Source: an uncultured Lachnospiraceae bacterium
GTDB taxonomy: Bacteria; Bacillota; Clostridia; Lachnospirales; Lachnospiraceae
NCBI GenBank assembly: GCA_947068385.1
Contig: CAMTBF010000178.1
Location: 1-7,163, forward strand
DNA: 7,163 nt
Direction of reading: 5' to 3'
In this document: piece after piece, positions 6,475 through 7,163 of the stretch
How the letters are laid out: each line of letters opens with the position of its first letter
How positions within the stretch are numbered: the first letter of the stretch is position 1
Made by a program: the position numbers and the translations under genes
The notes under the pieces: model-generated
Told to the model about the DNA's origin: nothing
Databases searched by the model: none
What the model saw: the letters and a program-made list of their open reading frames with translations, nothing else

Positions 6475-6507
6475 TGAAATCCGGCTCATTTTATCACAAA
6501 TCCGACC
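6475..6507 (-). promoter_or_regulatory. Putative AraC-type activator site of the hydrolase gene
   Basis: Plus strand reads TGAAATCCG (6475-6483), 12 bases, then ACAAATCCGACC (6496-6507). The half-sites AAATCCG at 6477-6483 and 6498-6504 are 21 bp apart, exactly as at 4057-4089, with an unrelated spacer. It lies between the divergent hydrolase and regulator genes. On the hydrolase side it abuts the missing -35; on the regulator side it sits about 40 bp above the TATAAT at 6549, so one site could serve both directions. A weaker half-site, CGGATTC, occurs in opposite orientation at 6522-6528. Confidence 0.75.
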
Positions 6508-6525
6508 ACAACAGCCAAAAACGGA

Positions 6526-6554
6526 TTCCCTTTCCGAAAAAGCTATTGTATAAT
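6526..6554 (+). promoter_or_regulatory. Candidate promoter of the AraC-like regulator gene
   Basis: A perfect TATAAT lies at 6549-6554. The hexamer 17 bp upstream, TTCCCT (6526-6531), is a poor -35. Transcription would start near 6561, about 90 nt before the regulator's start codon. The CGGATTC at 6522-6528 overlaps the -35 position, which would allow autoregulation, but this is conjecture. Confidence 0.5.
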
Positions 6555-6608
6555 GGATGCATCTCTCTTTTCCGTGCAGAAACGGAGAGGAAATAAGCCC
6601 GGCAATCG

Positions 6609-6617
6609 TGATATAGT
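6609..6617 (+). promoter_or_regulatory. Possible second, extended -10 promoter for the regulator
   Basis: TGATATAGT matches an extended -10 (TGn followed by a five-of-six TATAAT match). A start near 6624 would give a leader of about 25 nt. No -35 is visible. It is weaker evidence than the TATAAT at 6549. Confidence 0.3.
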
Positions 6618-6636
6618 AAGGACAGCCGGAAAGATT

Positions 6637-6640
6637 GGAG
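6637..6640 (+). promoter_or_regulatory. Ribosome binding site deciding the regulator start
   Basis: GGAG lies 8 nt before the ATG at 6649 but only 2 nt before an in-frame ATG at 6643, so 6649 is preferred. A third in-frame ATG at 6553 overlaps the -10 hexamer and has no ribosome binding site. Confidence 0.65.
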
Positions 6641-6648
6641 AAATGACC

Positions 6649-7163
6649 ATGGAATGGATTGAACGCTTGAATGACGCAATAGGGTATATCGAAGAACATC
6701 TGACAGAGGATATCGACATGGAACGCCTGGGGCGGATCGCCTGCTGTTCCTCCTACCATTTCCAGCGGATGTTCACCTATATGGCGGGGGTTCCCCTGTC
6801 CGAGTACATCCGCAGGAGGAAGATGTCCCTGGCCGCCGTGGACCTCCAGGGCAGGGGCATGAAGATCATCGATGTGGCGGGCAAGTACGGGTACAGCTCT
6901 CCCACTGCCTTCAACAGGGCCTTCCAGTCCGTCCACGGCATCGCCCCCTCCTCCCTGAAAAAGGACGGGGTGTCCGTGAAATCTTTTCCGCCCATCACTT
7001 TCAAAATCACAGTCAAAGGAGTGGAAGAAATGAACTATCGAATCGAGACCAAAGAGGCCTTCCGCATCATAGGCGTGTCCGTGCCTCTGGACAAGGACAT
7101 CGAGAAGAACTTCGCGGTGATTCCTGCCAAATGGGGAGAAATCGCCGCGAACGGCACATTGCA
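6649..7163 (+). CDS. AraC-family transcriptional regulator with GyrI-like C-terminal domain (incomplete at right edge)
   Basis: DNA-binding regulator, 171 codons visible and running off the window. The N-terminal AraC-type domain (about 1-105) has two helix-turn-helix units. The first is around 23-42 (DMERLGRIACCSSYHFQRMF). The second is around 72-104, with the family signature GYSSPTAFNRAF and GIAPSSLK. From about residue 128 (MNYRIETKEAFRIIGVSVPL, then PAKWGEI) it matches the start of a GyrI-like, small-molecule-binding domain, as in Rob/BmrR-style regulators; the rest lies beyond the edge. It is transcribed away from the hydrolase gene, and the shared gap holds the 21-bp-spaced AAATCCG site. 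It is therefore the likely controller of that site and of the matching one before the importer, but no binding evidence exists. A YesN-type regulator encoded elsewhere is the main alternative, since such regulators often accompany Lpl-type importers. Confidence 0.93.
   Translation, partial: MEWIERLNDAIGYIEEHLTEDIDMERLGRIACCSSYHFQRMFTYMAGVPLSEYIRRRKMSLAAVDLQGRGMKIIDVAGKYGYSSPTAFNRAFQSVHGIAPSSLKKDGVSVKSFPPITFKITVKGVEEMNYRIETKEAFRIIGVSVPLDKDIEKNFAVIPAKWGEIAANGTL

Noticed and set aside
6445..6936. Open frame of 163 codons on the minus strand
   Set aside because: It is antisense to the AraC-like regulator and covers its promoter region; no family features.

Overview
The window looks like a moderately GC-rich Firmicute, most likely a gut clostridium of the Lachnospiraceae type. 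This is inferred from strong AGGAGG-type ribosome binding sites, a lipoprotein-plus-two-permeases sugar importer with no ATPase gene beside it, and GC-rich genes separated by AT-rich gaps. No rRNA or marker gene is present, so the taxonomy is tentative.

Layout, left to right. Positions 1-106 hold two tandem 53-bp repeats. Each folds into a 7-bp stem-loop, and the two stems differ by two compensatory base-pair changes. Positions 97-243 (minus) hold a short AT-rich reading frame without a normal start codon, probably a gene remnant. Then come four minus-strand genes. In transcription order from the right they are a 739-residue cytoplasmic alpha/beta-hydrolase-like protein (4176-6395), a 592-residue lipoprotein solute-binding protein (2175-3953), an LplB-type permease (1194-2144) and an LplC/YtcP-type permease (254-1177). 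At the right edge, divergent on the plus strand, is an AraC-family regulator with a GyrI-like ligand-binding domain (6649 to the edge, incomplete).

How it may work together: the lipoprotein and two permeases form an importer of the CUT1/Lpl type, which would borrow an ATPase encoded elsewhere. The hydrolase has no signal peptide, so it probably acts on the imported compound; its fold resembles the tannase/feruloyl-esterase group, which suggests an acylated or esterified substrate. The AraC-like protein is the natural candidate regulator.

The most notable observation is regulatory. The promoters of the hydrolase gene and of the transporter operon carry the same bipartite element, TGAAATCCG-N12-ACAAATCCGACC (plus strand). 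In both, two AAATCCG half-sites lie exactly 21 bp apart, and in both exactly 25 bp separate the element from a -10 hexamer (TATAAT or TATAGT). Neither promoter has a recognisable -35. This is the layout expected of an AraC-type activator site and ties the two transcription units into one regulon.
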